A stretch of DNA of 64,000 bases from positions 62,001-126,000 of the forward strand of contig JAGOBK010000002.1 of NCBI GenBank assembly GCA_017983465.1, read 5' to 3'. The stretch comes from Crocinitomicaceae bacterium. Lineage in GTDB: Bacteria > Bacteroidota > Bacteroidia > Flavobacteriales_D > Crocinitomicaceae. Shown one piece after another: positions 62,533-64,000 of the stretch; the first letter of the stretch is position 1; each line of letters opens with the position of its first letter. The position numbers were made by a program, and so were the translations under genes. The notes below the pieces were generated by a model that did no database searches, was not told where the DNA came from, and worked only from the letters and a program-made list of their open reading frames with translations.

Positions 62533-63564
62533 TTAAAAATGTCTCCAGCCTTGAGCAGTTAATGTGACAGCTGAACCGTTTTTATCGACAAAATAAGTTC
62601 CATCTTCTGGACTTGTAATGTGTCCAATTATTGAAAAATTTGGATTTGATTGTACTACCTCAAAATCACTTTGTTTAATGGTGAATAACAATTCATAGTC
62701 CTCCCCACCATTTAGCGCACAGGTACTTGGATCCAAGTTAAAATCTATTGCCGCCATTGATGTTTTTGCATCGATCGGAATTTTTTCATCATATACATGA
62801 CACCCAACATTACTCGCTTTGCAAAGATGCAAGATTTCACTGGCTAGTCCGTCTGAAACATCAATCATTGAAGTTGGCTGAACGCCCAATTCCTTTAAAT
62901 ATTTAACCACGTCAACCCTTGCTTCAGGTTTTAATTGACGTTGCATAATGTAGTCGTGTCCATCAAGATCTGGCTGAATAGCTGGATTCGATTTAAACAC
63001 ATCCTTTTCTCTTTCTAATAGCTGCAAGCCCATATATGCACCTCCCAGATCACCAGAAACCACAAGTAAATCAAATTCTTTTGCTCCAGATCGATAAACG
63101 ATTTCTTCTTTTTTCACACGTCCAATCGCCGTAATAGTAATCATGAGTCCAGCGGTTGAACTTGTCGTATCACCACCAACCAAATCAACATCAAACTCTG
63201 TACACGCCAATTTTATTCCAGCGTACAATTCTTCGAGTGCTTCGAGGCTAAATCGATTTGAAACGGCAATCGCAACAGTTATTTGTTCGGCTTTACCATT
63301 CATCGCGCAGATATCGGAAACATTTACCGCAACTGCCTTATAACCTAAATGCTTCAACGGCATATACATCAGGTTAAAATGAATCCCTTCAATTAATGCA
63401 TCCGTAGAAACGAGTAAATACTCGCCATTTCCAGCATCAATTACAGCGGCATCATCTCCAACGCCAGTTATGGAAGATTCATTTTTTAATTCCACACCCT
63501 TTGTCAGTTGATCAATGATTCCAAATTCACCTAGTTCGCTAATATCTGTGCGTGTTTCACTCAT
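62533..63564 (-). CDS. thiL: Thiamine-monophosphate kinase
   Basis: 343 residues. Phosphorylates thiamine monophosphate to thiamine diphosphate with ATP. ThiL/PurM-fold motifs: GVGDDAAVID with the metal-binding Asp, STDALIEGIHFN, AVNVSDICAMNGKAEQ, LVGGDTTSS, and the late SMIDVSDGLASEI and NGGEDYELLF. Its length is normal. Other thiamine genes are not in the window. Promoter upstream. Confidence 0.95.
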   Translation of the reverse strand: MSETRTDISELGEFGIIDQLTKGVELKNESSITGVGDDAAVIDAGNGEYLLVSTDALIEGIHFNLMYMPLKHLGYKAVAVNVSDICAMNGKAEQITVAIAVSNRFSLEALEELYAGIKLACTEFDVDLVGGDTTSSTAGLMITITAIGRVKKEEIVYRSGAKEFDLLVVSGDLGGAYMGLQLLEREKDVFKSNPAIQPDLDGHDYIMQRQLKPEARVDVVKYLKELGVQPTSMIDVSDGLASEILHLCKASNVGCHVYDEKIPIDAKTSMAAIDFNLDPSTCALNGGEDYELLFTIKQSDFEVVQSNPNFSIIGHITSPEDGTYFVDKNGSAVTLTAQGWRHF

Positions 63565-63578
63565 CTTTCAATTTTTTA

Positions 63579-63608
63579 CAAAGATACGTTATAATCAATG
63601 GAATCAAA
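63579..63608 (-). promoter_or_regulatory. Promoter of thiL
   Basis: On the minus strand TTTG (63605-63608), 18-base spacer, TATCTTTG (63579-63586). Both elements match the Bacteroidota consensus; the -7 element ends 14 bases before the ATG. Confidence 0.62.
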
Positions 63609-63647
63609 TTTAAGATGTCTCGCTTTCAAAAAAAGGCACGCATTTTG

Positions 63648-63655
63648 TAACTTTG
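63648..63655 (+). promoter_or_regulatory. -7 element of the 63670 gene
   Basis: TAACTTTG on the plus strand, exact TAnnTTTG, 14 bases before the ATG at 63670. Divergent from the thiL promoter. No good -33 match. Confidence 0.42.
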
Positions 63656-63669
63656 AGAAAAAGCTTATC

Positions 63670-64000
63670 ATGAAAAAACGACTTCTTTACTTCGTCATTC
63701 TTTATCTGGTTGTTTTACATCCATTTCAATACTTTGCTCAAGCCGGCATATTCAAAGTTCGGTTGCTGGTGGACAAGGCTCTTACCAGTTCTGTTACTTT
63801 TACAACGGCAAATCAGTCAAGCAATGCCTATTCGAATTTCAGGTTTCCATCCAATTTACAGGATTCCATTAAATTTTATATTCAAAAAACGGTAAAGAGC
63901 CAACTATTCAAGGAAGCGGAATTCATATATGATTTAAAATCAGATGGAAGTAAACAAAGAACTTTGGAAACGGGAACTTATGCCGGTGGCTATCCAAAAA
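63670..64000 (+). CDS. Exported protein of unknown function (3' end outside window)
   Basis: The frame is open from ATG 63670 to the right edge (110 codons). It starts with a signal peptide (MKKRLLYFVILYLVVLHPFQYFAQ, cut here after Q). The rest (AGIFKVRLLVDKALTSSVTF, RFPSNLQDSIKFYIQKTVKS) is not a family I recognise. A -7 element 14 bases upstream supports the start. Confidence 0.72.
   Translation, partial: MKKRLLYFVILYLVVLHPFQYFAQAGIFKVRLLVDKALTSSVTFTTANQSSNAYSNFRFPSNLQDSIKFYIQKTVKSQLFKEAEFIYDLKSDGSKQRTLETGTYAGGYPK

Overview
The window is a compact, AT-rich piece of a Bacteroidota chromosome. It is most likely from the Flavobacteriales, and perhaps the Crocinitomicaceae, but the family assignment is only an impression from protein content. 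The evidence is type IX secretion (T9SS) sorting domains of both classes, PorP/SprF and PorW/SprE proteins, a fused MurF-alanine racemase, alternative complex III, YebC of the Bacteroidota form, a choice-of-anchor L protein, and promoter-like TAnnTTTG elements (the Bacteroidota -7 consensus) in front of many genes. Shine-Dalgarno sequences are essentially absent. I saw no tRNA, rRNA, insertion sequence, prophage or CRISPR array, and no gene-free stretch longer than about 300 bases.

Layout. 1-5 kb: the end of a membrane/TPR protein, a large T9SS type B cargo, and an operon of two YceI proteins with a small membrane protein. 5-12.5 kb: mfd, a divergent exbB-exbD-tonB-like operon, and fbp with a universal stress protein. 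12.5-24.5 kb: a GH3-family acyl-adenylating enzyme, a PorP/SprF protein paired with a CotH-kinase T9SS cargo, a lipoprotein/DUF2490 pair, an adenylate cyclase-HD protein, an outer-membrane protein with a CsgG-like N-terminus, and an operon of an outer-membrane protein and an HTH regulator. 24.5-36.6 kb: murF-alr/tdk, a conserved acidic protein, an M28 peptidase, the yebC-porW-bactofilin-AtpZ-AtpI-like cluster, a type A T9SS cargo, engB, and a CarH-like MerR regulator. 36.6-49.7 kb: leuS, a lipid/glycosyl-transfer group, a lytic transglycosylase, gatA, tatA and the infB-nusA-rimP translation operon. 49.8-62 kb: a DUF3109 protein and an eight-gene respiratory operon encoding alternative complex III (actABCDEF) followed by cytochrome c oxidase subunits II and I. 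62-64 kb: a SPOR protein, thiL and the start of a secreted protein.

How genes work together. ActA-F would take electrons from menaquinol and pass them to the oxidase encoded in the same transcript; ActB has a twin-arginine signal and tatA is nearby. PorW, PorP and three sorting-domain proteins belong to T9SS. The rimP-nusA-infB operon has the best-matching promoter in the window and a terminator-like hairpin in its short leader, a possible attenuator. Three genes (engB, DUF3109, SPOR) have the promoter -7 element ending exactly four bases before the start codon, which suggests leaderless mRNAs. The MerR regulator carries the full set of adenosylcobalamin-binding motifs of the CarH photoreceptors but has no carotenoid genes next to it.
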